A stretch of 64,000 bases of DNA from Euborellia annulipes (GCA_023213315.1 JAKCPI010007974.1:1-64000); one strand, 5' to 3'. Shown: positions 42,832-53,858, counted from the first letter of the stretch. Notes: generated by a model from the letters alone, not told the origin. Translations and numbers: made by a program.

Positions 42832-43520
42832 TTTACTTTCTCGTACCTCTATATATATGTTAATATATAGAGAGAGAAAGTATTGGATTCATGTCAAAAA
42901 TTCGATGTCGAGATTTTGATGGATCTTCACGTTTTGAGGTCCCCTGAATCCAAAAAAGTGGTTTTCGCGACATGGTCTGTCTGTCTGTGTGTCTGTCTGT
43001 GTGTATGTGTGTGTGTGTGTCTGTGAACAAAATATCTCAAGAACGAAAAGAGCTAGGAAGTTGAAATTTTATATTTAAGTTAGGCACCCCCATGGGACGT
43101 GACACGAAGCTTTTGAACAAAATCGACCAAAGAGTACTAGTACTTTACTGATTCACTTTTTCAGTTTTTTTCGATTTTCTCTAAATTTGCTCCAACGATT
43201 TTTTTTAAAATTCAAAAATCAATTATTTTTTAGATTCTCTATAAAATGTATATTCTCATTTTGTGATTGAAATCTTCTGAAGACCACTTTACTCTTGTAC
43301 TCCATAGAAAAGATAGGAGAAATGGTTGCCATGGTATCAAAATATAAATATTTTCCCATACTTATAAATTTTACATCTTGAATTCAATTGTACCCTACTG
43401 TCGGAAACTAAATATATGTCGACACAAAAAATCTGGTGTGACAAGCACAGTACACAACTTTCGATTACCGAAGGTAAGAGAAAGTTGTGTGCTGTGCGCC
43501 AGTCACACCAGATTTTTCTT
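42832..43520 (-). mobile_element. Hp family, complete copy
   Basis: Both terminal hairpins are present. Very close to the copies at 16294 and 51185 (shared GAACGAAAAGAGCTAGGAAG and CCCCCATGGGACGTG), so this subgroup amplified most recently of those seen. Confidence 0.88.
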
Positions 43521-43780
43521 TTTACTTCTTCAAATTTAAAAGTTAATTTTTTTTTTACTTATTATTCCCATTAGGAATAGGTTAATTCTTTCTGTAAAAT
43601 TACTTTTTTTTGTTTTTTGTTTTATTCCCTTTATTTTATTTTTTTGTTCACCTTGCGAAATCGAATTTTGAAATATAAGAAGTTGTTGGAATATATTATT
43701 TATAAAAAGGTAAAAAAACAAAATAATTTTTTTGTTTTTAAGAAATGCTTGTTATAAAAAATAAGGGATGGGGACTAAAT

Positions 43781-44037
43781 CAAGGGCGGTCCCAGAGGGG
43801 GGGTCAGGGGGTCGTGACCCCCCCCCAAAATCTTTTTTTTTTTTTTAACACACACTTTTTTCCCACTCACTCTTCCATTCACACAATCTTTTCGGCAACT
43901 TAGGCCATTTAAGACTTAAACGATACTCATATTTGATTAATATATATTTATTGGGGTCCAGGCCCATTTATTTATACTATAAAAAAAAAAAAAACAGTGA
44001 CCCCCCCCCCCAAAATGTAAGGCTAGGACCGCCCTTG
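43781..44037. mobile_element. hAT-type MITE with nested SINE
   Basis: TIR CAAGGGCGGTCCCAG and CTAGGACCGCCCTTG, perfect 8-bp duplication GACTAAAT (43773-43780 and 44038-44045). A SINE-t 3' part (43838-43978, minus) is inserted between the C-rich ends. Confidence 0.9.
43838..43978 (-). mobile_element. SINE-t 3' half
   Basis: Tail complement with TCTTTTCGGCAACTTAGGCC, ATTTAAGACTTAAACGATA and GGGGTCCAGGC. Confidence 0.75.
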
Positions 44038-44054
44038 GACTAAATAGCCTCAGG

Positions 44055-44430
44055 CAGGGGCGCCGGAACGAATTTGAATCAGGGGAGGGCAAAAAAATTT
44101 TTTAGAAAATTAAAATAATTTAATATGTTTAAATAGTATAAAACAAAAACAAATCTACTACAATACTTTAAAAATTTTAAATAAAATCGCAAATCTAATA
44201 AAATTAAAATTTTTAAAAATTTGGTAGTGATTTCATCAAAAATTTGGAAAAAATGAATTTTTTACTCTTTTAATTTTCTTTTAATTTAGAAGATTTTATT
44301 TTTCAAAAGTAAAAATATATCATTTTTAAAAATAAATGAAATAAAAAAGAAATTTTGCCCCCCTCTGCCCCCCCCCCTGTAGGATGCCAGGGGGGCAATG
44401 TACCCTGCCCCCCCAGTTCCGGCGCCTATG
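44055..44430. mobile_element. hAT-type MITE
   Basis: TIR CAGGGGCGCCGGAAC and GTTCCGGCGCCTATG, perfect 8-bp duplication GCCTCAGG (44047-44054 and 44431-44438). Its left duplication starts one base after the right duplication of the preceding MITE. Confidence 0.92.
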
Positions 44431-45378
44431 GCCTCAGGTGACGAAAAAGACTTCAGGAGTGCACATTGAATCTTTAGACTTTAAACTGTACAAAATTAAA
44501 AAATTAATTAAATTTGTAAAAAAAATTTTTAATTTTGTACAGTTTATATACCCGTAAATATATTTTGAAATATATTTAGAATAATATGAAATTTAAAAAG
44601 GATCAGAGCCCTTGGGGAGGGGGCAATGCACTCCCTGTCCCTCCTCCCTACGCCTCTTCTAGTAACTCTTGACGTAGGTCTTTTCCATTGCATTAGAAAA
44701 TAATGTCTGTTCAAAAAACTTTAAATATTCCCTTTGTTTTCGTCCCCAGGGGACTAAATTAATTTCTAATAAAACTAGAAATTTATTATTTAGAATCTTT
44801 TATTGCTTAAATAATACATAATTAGTAGAAATAATAAGAAAAGATAGATTTTTAATAACCCTATCTTTCCTCAATTTTAATTATGCTTTGGAATGAGACA
44901 TGTCAAAATGACCATTCATCAAACTCTCTTTAAATTTTTTCTCGCCCTTGTGCCATAGCACAGTGGTAGAGTATTCGCTTCTTGTGCTATTATTTATAGA
45001 CCATAAATAATATCCTATGGGCTAATTAGGATAGAATAAAGACAGAATTCTGATTTTAAAGAGAGATTGATTAAATTGTTTCATCTGTCAAAGTTCCTCA
45101 GCATAAATCTGTTCATATTTCTTTTTCATTCCATAATTATTTGTCAATCATAATTTTCAGTTTGATTATATAAATTATATTTAACAAATGTGTGAGTAGT
45201 TTAATATTTAGTCAAATCCAAAGAGATATTCATTCATTGAATATTAATATCTTATTCAAATGCTTTCTCTTTTCTTTTCTAACTAATGAACTAGCTTTTT
45301 ATATGATTCCTTTTATCCAACCTCTACTATGCCAAGGAGAATGACGTAGTATGACGAGGGACTCCGGTGTGTAGCCTA
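44431..45378. other. No gene recognised
   Basis: It contains a small inverted repeat (TTTAAACTGTACAAAATTAAAA near 44477 with its complement near 44530). At 44942-44990 there is a tRNA-like head (GCCATAGCACAGTGGTAGAG) without a B box, probably a SINE remnant. Confidence 0.4.
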
Positions 45379-45426
45379 CCCTGAGACAGTGGCGGATCCA
45401 GAGAAGTTTCTCGGGGTGGGGGGGGG

Positions 45427-45479
45427 TAGTCTGGTGTGGCTGGTCGCACAGCACAGAATTTTTTTCTTATTATCGGTAA
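45427..45479 (+). mobile_element. Hp family 5' hairpin fragment
   Basis: GTCTGGTGTGGCTGGTCGCACAGCACA and TATCGGTAAT match the 5' hairpin's first arm. Confidence 0.6.
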
Positions 45480-45487
45480 TTTAAAGG

Positions 45488-45868
45488 CAGGGCCGGCGCA
45501 AGCTATTCTGCCGCCCTAGGCAAGATATTTTTTTTGCGCCCCCCCCCCCAAAAAAAAAAACTTTAAAAATTTAATTTGCCGCCCCCGCCCGAAAAAATTT
45601 AATTTTTTACCTTTTTTTTTAGAGACACAAAATTTTTGCCGCCCGCGGAACATTTTCTCTAGCGCGGAACCAAAATTTTTTCCCGCCCCGATAAAATTTT
45701 TTACCTTTTTGTTTGAGACACAAAATTTTTGCCGCCCGCGGAACCAAAATTTGCGGCCCGCGGAACATTTTCTCTAGCGCCGAACCAAAATTTTTTTTTT
45801 CTTTTTGCAATTTTGCCGCTGCCCTGGTAGGCGGCCGCCTAGTTCGCCTAGTGGACGCGCCGCCCCTG
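45488..45868. mobile_element. hAT-type MITE
   Basis: TIR CAGGGCCGGCGCAAG and CGCGCCGCCCCTG, duplication TTTAAAGG/TTTAAAGA (45480-45487 and 45869-45876). It has tandem GCGGAACATTTTCTCTAGCGC units. ORFs on both strands read these units. Confidence 0.85.
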
Positions 45869-46055
45869 TTTAAAGAGGCATTCTGTAGTTGTTTACCAGA
45901 ATATATAAGTTATACAAATCAAATTTTTAAGTATTAATTTTTAATTTTTTTCTATTAAAAATACAATTTTTTTCTCAAAAAATATATTTTTCCTCAAATC
46001 TCGGGGGGTAATTATCCCCTTCACCCCCCTCCCTTGTATCCGCCCTTGCCCTGAG

Positions 46056-46366
46056 AGGAGAGACTTGTTCACTCTGCTCTCACTCACTCTCAATAGAATT
46101 TCAAGCCATCTTAACAAAGCTGACACTAGAGGCAGCACTTACCATGAGCGCCTTTTAGTTATGCAATATTTTTCCACAAATGAATAAATGCTTGCCTACT
46201 TAGAAGGCATTCTTTTCATATTATGATAGGATAGTCCAATAAATTTAGACCAAACTCCATGAAATTTATTGGTGGAGGCGTAAGTAACTTCCTTCCTTTT
46301 CTGTTAATTTCTAGTTGCCGCCTCCTGTCCTAATTTACATCTACTACTACTACTATATTAATTATG
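46056..46366. other. No feature recognised
   Basis: Unique spacer. Confidence 0.4.
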
Positions 46367-46592
46367 CTCAGGGGCCCACATCTTGTGGGTACGTGGATGG
46401 CGACCACGAGCTACCCGAGCTGGGACTGGCAGTTCTTCTGTTCTTTACATGTCTGTCCCTTCCTTTTATATTTTCAACAGGCGTCAGACCGTGCGACGGG
46501 CCGGCCTGTTATATTCTATTCCTTCCGGTCGCAAAAACCCCATTCCGCCGACCCGGCAATGCGGGAATAAGGCCAGGAAAGAAGAAGACTAT
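46367..46592 (+). mobile_element. SINE-G, copy 2
   Basis: CTCAGGGGCCCACATCTTG through CCGGTCGCAAAAACCCC and GCGGGAATAAGGCCAGG to a GAAAGAAGAAG tail. The three overlapping frames are all repeat. Confidence 0.85.
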
Positions 46593-46648
46593 TTCTTAAA
46601 TTAAAATTAAATAGTTTCAAAGGTTTTATTAATTAAAAAATTAACACT

Positions 46649-46683
46649 TGATACGTATTTCGACAATTTCTTGTCATCATCGA
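46649..46683 (-). ncRNA. Hammerhead-like motif with extended palindromic stem III
   Basis: The core reads UCGAUGA (C3 to U, U4 to C), then an extra U, perfect stem II GACAA/UUGUC with a GAAA loop, and GAAAUACGUAUC. Upstream CACUU pairs with downstream AAGUG as stem I. AUACGUAU is an 8-nt palindrome just before C17, a longer dimer stem III than in other copies. The core changes probably abolish cleavage. Confidence 0.5.
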
Positions 46684-46699
46684 AAGTGATTACATTCTA

Positions 46700-47899
46700 T
46701 TTCTAGAATTCTAGACTAGTGTTCAATTTGTATATTTAAATTTAATTTACAAAATGTTTCAACGAGCACCAACGGTCGAAAGTTTAAATCTTATTAAGAC
46801 TATTTCTATATTAATTATCTATTAATTTTTCTCAAGACTAGGTCTTTGATAATTTAAAATAATTTATAAATTATTCTTCATTTTTATTTTATCAATTTAT
46901 TTCATCTCTTTACAACAGGGGGGGGGGGGGCGAAATTAAGAAAAAATTGAAACAGGAACCGGGACTCGTAGTGAATAAAAAAAAACCACTGTTATTACTA
47001 TTACTATTGGAATTTTCCAAGTGTTAAGAGTTTGAATATTCTTTGCCAATTTAAACGTGTTAATTTTTGTCTTCGTTTTTAATGAGACATTTTTTCCTAA
47101 CAAAAGCAGAAAAAAAAATGTTAAAAAAAAGAGAGAGAAAAGAAGCAAGTGACGGAATTGTGGTCAACAAATGCCGAGTCCATCATTCACACACAATTGG
47201 GATTCATTTTGGAAATAAAATTATCCTCTCTATTCTTTCCCATTGATGCCTCTTCTTCTTTTTTTTTTTTTTTTTTTGCCTCCGGCAGAGATTTCTAAAA
47301 CTGCCAACTGGCAATAAGAAAAGGCGCCGCCGCCGTCATAAAACAATACTAATTGAGCTCATAAAAATTTTTGATCATATTTTTTTAGTTTTGTTTGTTG
47401 ATATCCTCTTTACTTCCGTTTCTTGTATATTATTTGGGAAATATTTTGTTATCTTTTAACCACACGAGAGATCCGTATATTCCATTTAAACATTCCATTA
47501 AAATTTATAATTGAAATTCCACCATTTTTTCTTATTTTTTTTTTTTTTTTTTGTCATATTGGTGGATAAAAAAGAAATTAGAGAATTTATATTATACATC
47601 AACAAAATCTCTTCTGTTACAAGGTCTGTGATTGAAATCCTTCTTTTTTTTGTCAAAAAAAAAGCTATAAAAAATACGCAATAAAGTTGCAAAACATTTT
47701 ACTTAATGTAAAGTTTTTTTTTTTTTTTTAATTATGATTATTAAAAAAAAAACAAAAATGAAGATTCAAAAAACGTTCTATTATGAAAATTGTAAGTTTA
47801 ATCAAAAAAATATAAAAAAAAAATTAATATCCAACTTATTATAATTAAATGATATGATGACAAAGTAAAAAATAAATTTACTTATTAAAAATAAAAAAA
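46700..47899. other. No gene recognised
   Basis: AT-rich, with G, T and A homopolymers. Minus-strand ORFs at 46936-47148 and 47498-47692 are low-complexity translations. Confidence 0.4.
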
Positions 47900-48165
47900 A
47901 AAACATCTAAATAGTTCAGAATCCTTGCAAAAGATGGCAGGCTAGTCTAACAGCCAGCATTATATGATCACGTATAAGCCTATATTTATGTTGTTATAAA
48001 AACAAATCAACGAAAAACAACCAAATACACGAGATTAAATATAACTCTAACATCCTAAATTATCGTGAGAGTTGTGTTTTTTTGGTACACTATTGAAGAC
48101 TCTTAACGCCATTTCTTGACAAAAACATGCGAACAGCTTTGCCTCCTGAAGCCACTTAAAGGCTT
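47900..48165 (+). repeat. R family repeat, copy 5
   Basis: TTGCAAAAGATGGCAGGCTAG, AACGCCATTTCTTGAC and GAACAGCTTTGCCTCCT. Shorter, and grouped with copy 1. Confidence 0.65.
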
Positions 48166-48209
48166 AACTCCTAAGTGGTGGTATATAAAATAATAACTCT
48201 GAATAAGAA

Positions 48210-48842
48210 GAGAGTTTTGCAACTGTGCTTGTCACACCAGATTTTTTGTGTCCACATATATTTAGTTCCCGACAGTATGGAACATTTGGATTCAGATGTA
48301 AAATTTATAAGTTTGGGAAAATATTTATATTTTGTTACCATGGCAACCATTTCTCCTATCTTTCCTATGGAGTACAAGAGTAAAGTAGTCTTCATAAGAT
48401 GTTAATGGCAAAATGAGAATATACATTTTAAAGAGCATCTAAAAAATAATTGATTTTTGAATTTAAAAAAAAAAAATCGTTGGAGCGAATTTTGAGAAAA
48501 TCAAAAAAAAAAAAAAAAACTGAAAAAGTACATCAGTAAAGTACTAGTACTCTTTGGCCGATTTTGATTAAAAGCTTATTTTCACGCTCCCGGGGGGTGT
48601 TTAACTTATATATAAAATTACAACCTCATAGCTCAATTTGTTCATGATTAAAATTGAACACACACCCACCCACCCACCTACTCACCCACAGACAGACCAT
48701 GTCTCTAAAACCACTTTTTTTGGATTCAGGAGACCTCAAAACGTGTATATCCATCAAAATCTCGACATCGAATTTTTGACATGAAAGCAATATTTTCTAT
48801 ATATATTAACATATACATATATAGAGGTAAGAGAAAGTAAAA
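48210..48842 (+). mobile_element. Hp family, 5' end slightly truncated
   Basis: It starts midway through the 5' hairpin (TGTGCTTGTCACACCAGATT) and runs to the 3' hairpin GAGGTAAGAGAAAGTA. The (CA)n tract has become CACCCACCCACC. Confidence 0.85.
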
Positions 48843-48873
48843 ATTAGGGGTCAAAAATAAACCTTCGCACATA

Positions 48874-49899
48874 GGAGTATTTGTTCAATAAACCCGGACA
48901 AAAGTCGAAAATACTAAGTTACTCAAAAATCGTAATAAAAGTATTGTTCCTCAAGCTATTCAACAGATAACCGGTCCCTCCTAAGGTAGCCATAAACAGG
49001 GAAGCTATTTTATGGGGGGTGACAATGGGGGGCGACCGCCCCCGCCCCAAGGTTTTGGAAGGAAATAGTAAATTCTGAGCTTAGCTACTACTACTACTTA
49101 GATACTGTATTTCAAAACATAAATTGATTCATTTTCAGTCAGAATTTTACGTTTACAAACTATATTACGAAGCCAAAATTTTTGGCATACATTTTTAGTT
49201 TAATTATCAGACAAAAGCATTTTTGTTTATGTGTTTGATCTTTTCTGGCTATTATTTATATATAGCCATAAAATATGGTTATTTGACTATTATATAGCAC
49301 ACTTACATCATCCCTTAAGTCCGACATTTTGTTTTACTTGAAATAATTCATTTTTTTTACTCATTAATTTGAAGTAACTGTAAAACAAAATGGGGGGATT
49401 TAGGGGAAGATGTAAGAGTGGTATATAATAGTCAATTGACTATATTTTAAGACTGTATATAAATTATAGCCCGACAAGATCAGGCACATAAACAAAAATG
49501 CTTTGTCTGAAAATTGAACTAAAAATGTATGGCAAAATTATGGCTTCGTAAAATAGTTTGTAAATGTGAAATTCTGACTGCAAATGAATCAATTTATGTT
49601 TTAAAATATAGTACGTACCTCCTTCTGCAATATTCAAAAGCTTTTCTTGTAAAACATTCACAGGGAAATACTAGAGCAATACAAACTATTAGCACAATCG
49701 AAGCAGCCTAGAACAAAAGAGAAGCGATCTAGATATTGACTGAGTTCAGACTGCTCGTATGTAAACAAGTGTAGAGCCATGGAATTTTTAAGCCTACCTT
49801 AGGACGCACCGGTTATCTAGCTTGAGAAACAATGAGTTTATTGCGACTTTTGAGTAACTTAGTGATTTCGACTTTGTCCGGGTTATTGAACAATACTCC
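48874..49899. mobile_element. 1.0 kb fold-back element
   Basis: Almost the whole kilobase is an imperfect palindrome with arms of about 500 bp. Matched blocks include TTCAATAAACCCGGACAAAG / CTTTGTCCGGGTTATTGAA, GATAACCGGT / ACCGGTTATC and AGACAAAAGCATTTTTGTTTATG with its complement near 49490. I found no HHR core, no transposase and no clear target duplication. ORFs at 49464-49711 are antiparallel arm readings. Confidence 0.75.
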
Positions 49900-51184
49900 A
49901 ATGCTTCGATAGGACTATTGTAAAAAAAAATTGTTAAATTTTCTTTAAATGTAATTATTATCAAACCAATTGTTTTGTTTATATTATTCAAATAAATCTC
50001 ACGTGTTTTATTTATATTACCTTCTTCGAAAAATGAAAGGAATTTTGTGTGTACTTTTATCAAGGAGAGAGAAGAGGAGAAAAGAATAAAATGAAGAGTA
50101 AACAGTGCAAAAGTGGATTAGTTGCCAAAAAGAGAAGAAAACGAATGGAATGAGTGAGTGAGTGAGTGGGCGAGTGGGGGGGGGGGGGTTGTGAATAAAA
50201 AGGGGAAGAAGACGTGGGTTTTGAATAGGGGGGGGGGGGTGGCTTTTTTCACACAGCTCCGAGTTGAATACCTCTACCCAAAAATGGATGCGTCCTGTCC
50301 AGCTGCAAGATAAGGCGTTTTATCGCCTCGTAAATTCAATCAGACTTCGCGCGCGAATTTCCCCACCACCTTTCTCTACTTTTTTTTTCCCGTCTACCCT
50401 TTCGCGAATTTCTTCTTTTTTTTTTGCCCCTCCCCTATTCTCTTTTCAAGCGCGGCGCGAATGGAAGACGCTAATTAAATTTACGCCGATTTAACGCGAA
50501 AAATATACAGAGAACATTGCTTTGGATTGATCAGTGTGTGAGTCAAATGGCTCGCGGAGATAAATGAAAATGATAAAAAAAAAAAAACTCAATAGAAACG
50601 GAAATTTTCATTAATTAAATCAGAGCTTAAGAAGAAGTGAGTTACTTAACGAATAAGGGATAAAAATCTTTGAATAAATGAAATGAAGAGTTTCCATTTC
50701 ATTTTTGACTTTTACTCAATGTGTTTTTTTTTTTTTTTTTACGAATTCCGAGAAATTAAAACCAACTTTATCCTTAGCATAGCGTTTTTTTTTTTTGTAA
50801 TGAACAAAAAAAGCCTTTGTATTTTTTTAAGCCCTCTTTGGTACCGATACATTAAGTTTGGGGATTTTGTATCATACCTCCGGATCTGCTTCTAAAAAAG
50901 GATCTCGATCCTCAAATCTTGTTCTGTACTCAATTTGCATAGACTTGGAATAAAATCTAATCTAGTCTAACCTTTCTTTCCTTTTTTAATAAGGAGGGGT
51001 TGCAGGTACTAATAAGAGCCCTTCTATAACCATGTCCATTTAACAGAGATTCTTTTTTTTGATCGGGAGGGGGGGGGATTTCAAAAATAAATTCTCAGAG
51101 AATTGTCTGATTCTAGATCTAAATTTTTCTCCCATCAGGTTTCAATTACAATTTACATGTTTTTTAATGACATCTGTATGATTT
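49900..51184. other. No gene recognised
   Basis: It contains a (GAGT)n tract near 50150-50172, G runs and a less AT-rich patch at 50250-50480. The 76-codon ORF at 50264-50494 shows no domain. Confidence 0.4.
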
Positions 51185-51858
51185 TTACTTTCTCTTAACT
51201 CTATATATCTGTTAATATATAGAGAGAGAAAGTATTGGATTCATGTCAAAAATTCGATGTCGAGATTTTGATGGATCTTCACGTTTTGAGGTCCCCTGAA
51301 TCCAAAAAAGTGGTTTTCGCGACATGGTCTGTCTGTGTGTGTGTCTGTCTGTGTGTGTGTCTGTGAACAAAATATCTCAAGAAAGGAAAGAGCTAGGATG
51401 TTGAAATTTTATATTCAAGTTAGGCACCCCCATGGGACGTGACACGAAGCTTTTGAACAAAATCGACCAAAGAGTACTAGTACTTTACTGATGCACTTTT
51501 TCAGTTTTTTTCGATTTTCTCAAAATTTACTCCAACGATTTTTTTTTTAATTCAAAAATCAATTATTTTTTAGATTCTCAATAAAATGTATATTCTCATT
51601 TTGTCATTGAAATCTTCTGAAGACCACTTTACTCTTGTACTCCATAGAAAAGATAGGAAAAATGGTTGCCATGGTAACAAAATATAAATATTTTCCCATA
51701 CTTATAAATTTTACATCTTGAAAATCGAATGTACCGTACTGTCGGAAACTAAATACATGTCGACACAAAAAATCTGGTGAGACAAGCACAGAACACAACT
51801 TTCGATTACCGAAGGTAAGAGAAAGTTGTGTGCTGTGCGCCAGTCACACCAGATTTTT
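51185..51858 (-). mobile_element. Hp family, complete copy
   Basis: Both hairpins are present. Same subgroup as 16294 and 42832. Confidence 0.88.
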
Positions 51859-51898
51859 TTTTAACACACACTTTTTTTTCCATTCACATTCACACATT

Positions 51899-52112
51899 AT
51901 GTACCTGGTCGTCTCATACTGTGTATATATTTATTATATAAGAATTTTTCAACAATGTATAAAATCCACTATGACACTTTCATAATTTTTCGCCAGCTCT
52001 GAGGATGGTTCAAACACCTAACCGAAACGTCAGCTGTGTGAATTAATCGAATAAAGAAATAACCTTAGCTGCATCACTCATTTTTACCCTCTTATTAATA
52101 TAACATCTCAGC
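51899..52112 (+). mobile_element. HHR half element
   Basis: Matches one arm of the 35303-37172 element (CCTGGTCGTCTCA, AATTTTTCAACAATGTATAA, CTTAGCTGC, TTTTTACCCTCTTATTAATA). It is preceded by a SINE-t tail remnant (TAACACACACTTTTTTTTCC). Confidence 0.75.
51998..52033 (+). ncRNA. Minimal hammerhead ribozyme motif, intact core
   Basis: CUGAGGA (51999-52005), an extra U, stem II GGUU/AACC, GAAACGUC with a legal GUC site. Upstream CAGCU pairs with downstream AGCUG (5-bp stem I). ACGU palindrome at stem III. It is the best-preserved member of the 35-37 kb family. Confidence 0.72.
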
Positions 52113-52119
52113 TATAAAT

Positions 52120-52218
52120 AGTTTATGTTAAATAAAATCTTCGGGCTGCCTGGGATCCGAACCCACGACCCTTGGTATGCGACGCAGGGGCTAACTACAC
52201 TAAGCCCGAGGGCCATTG
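52120..52218 (-). mobile_element. SINE-t 5' part
   Basis: GGGATCCGAACCCACGACCC (B box complement) and CTAAGCCCGAGGGC (5' end complement). Confidence 0.8.
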
Positions 52219-52671
52219 TTTTGATTTTTTTCAAAATTAACGAAATGTCTTTTTCTTTGTTGATCATTTCAAAAACTAATCATTTTCAAAAAAATTTCAA
52301 AGAATATATCATAATATGACAAAAGAATTGAAAATTTCAAAATTTCTGAAAAAACCTATTAGGTAAAGTACTACTTCCAAGTGACGTATTTACTCCAAAA
52401 GTTGATAGAAATCTATAATTTTCGTGTAAAGAGTATATACCGAATTTCATCGATCTGGCTGCTTGCTTTTTTAAGCAATCGTGTTCACACACACACACAC
52501 AAACACACAGACATAATTCTAAAAGAACTAACAAGTAAGATAAAGTTTTGGGAAAATCATTCCCGATTTATTTCGTTTTTGAGTAATTCCCTTAACCCAC
52601 ATTTTTTAATACTTGAGTTGAAATTTATTAAATTTATTGTGAAAAAATTCTAAATTCTAAGAAGATTCCTG
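52219..52671. other. No gene recognised
   Basis: AT-rich, with (CA)n at 52487-52509. ORFs on both strands read through the microsatellite. Confidence 0.45.
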
Positions 52672-53390
52672 TTAAAATTTCATAATATTTACCTTAATTT
52701 CTAAGAAAGAGATTTTATTGCTTTTAAATGCCTGTTTTAGTGCTTTTTGGTAAAACGTATCCACTAGCCTCCGCATAGTATCTTGCAGCCACTCTGCCTC
52801 CAGGCCGACTCTAATTATGAAATTGTTGATCCCAGGTGGTGGGTTAGCCAGATATCTGAGAGATTTGTTTTCTACCTTCTCTAGAATTAAAATATTACTT
52901 TTGGCGGCACGCCCCCACCACACAGGAGCTCCATATTATAACCGAGGGCCACCCAGAATCCATTTTTCATCTATTCGGCCGGTTTAAAGGCCACAGCAGT
53001 TTGGCAGCAACTTTTGCACTGGCAGCGGCTTTTCTAATATGCGTTCCAAACTTCAGTCTTTTATCCAGATGAACTCCCAAGTATTTAACCAAGGACGACC
53101 AATCTAGTTGGGAGGACCCAAATTTAATTTTCCTTCTCAGATGTCTTCTGCGTGAGCTTAACATGATAGTTTCTGATTTAACGAAAGCCGCCACTTATTA
53201 AAGTACTTATTTTCCTCAGTTATGTCTCCTTCCATTCTCTTTACTAAACTCTTGTAGTTTCGGTGAGAATAGTAAAGGGCTGTATCATCAGCAAACTGAG
53301 CTAACTCTGCTAATTTCGGCGTTTTAATATCTTTTGTACAGCAATGTGAAATTAGAGCACCTTGGGGCGTGTCCGCTTGTATTGTAATTA
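52672..53390 (-). pseudogene. Jockey-like non-LTR reverse transcriptase, degraded fragment
   Basis: Reading 53390 down to 52672, the minus strand encodes PQGALIS (53356-53367 for PQG.), AQFADDTALYYSHR (FADD catalytic aspartates at 53281-53295), then VKSETIML, KYLGVHLDKRLKFGTHI, LLWPLNR, VWWG-like and EKVENKSLRYLANPP. This order is the palm and thumb region of a LINE reverse transcriptase, closest by eye to the Jockey group. There is a frameshift near 53185 (the WRLSLN and KSE parts are in different frames) and a stop after NRPNR (about 52967). No endonuclease, upstream RT or 3' tail is seen. It is dead. Related active elements could supply the machinery for SINE copies, but no shared 3' sequence links it to SINE-t. 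Confidence 0.85.
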
Positions 53391-53397
53391 CAAGTGA

Positions 53398-53545
53398 AAT
53401 ATCAAAAAATGCGGGTCAATGAAATAACCCAAAAACGAGAAATTCCTCGGTACTCAAATTTTATACTTAAGCTAAGAACCCATTTAGTAGGCGCCTTGAC
53501 GATTTTGAATAAAATCGGCCAAAAAGTACTAGCACTTTACTTTAT
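53398..53545 (-). mobile_element. Old Hp family fragment
   Basis: ATTTTATACTTAAGCTAAGAAC, GATTTTGAATAAAATCGGCC and AAAGTACTAGCACTTTAC are diverged Hp blocks. Confidence 0.5.
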
Positions 53546-53613
53546 TTAATTAACTTTATTAACCTTCAAAACGTTTTTGTTTTTCATTTAAAAAATTTGC
53601 CTAAATAGCTGAT

Positions 53614-53858
53614 TGCCCTCGGGTTTGGCGTAGTAGGTAGCGTGCCTACCTCCTATACCAAACGTCGCGGGTTCGGACCCAGGCAGTCCGATGATTTTAT
53701 TTAAGCCATTTGGATACCAGATGGCTTAAATAGAAATGCCTGACCCCACAATAGATATATTCTCTACAACGGTTATCGTCAAAGTCTTAAATGGCCTGAG
53801 TTGCCGAAAAGACTGTATGAATGTGAGTGTGAATGAGAAAAAAGTGTGAATGTTAAAA
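53614..53858 (+). mobile_element. tRNA-derived SINE (SINE-t), full length with target duplication
   Basis: Complete head with A box (TTTGGCGTAGTAGGTAGCG) and B box (GGGTTCGGACCC), body and tail (GTGTGAATGTTAAAAA). Flanked by the 12-bp duplication AAATAGCTGATT (53602-53613 and 53859-53870). Together with 8483-8709 it defines the family at about 230-245 bp. Confidence 0.92.

Larger units (their letters stand above)
45387..46047. mobile_element. hAT-type MITE containing another hAT MITE
   Basis: Left end CAGTGGCGGATCCAG, right end GTATCCGCCCTTG, perfect 8-bp duplication CCCTGAGA (45379-45386 and 46048-46055). Same family as 13259-13656. An Hp hairpin fragment (45427-45479) and a second MITE (45488-45868) are inside. 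Confidence 0.9.
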
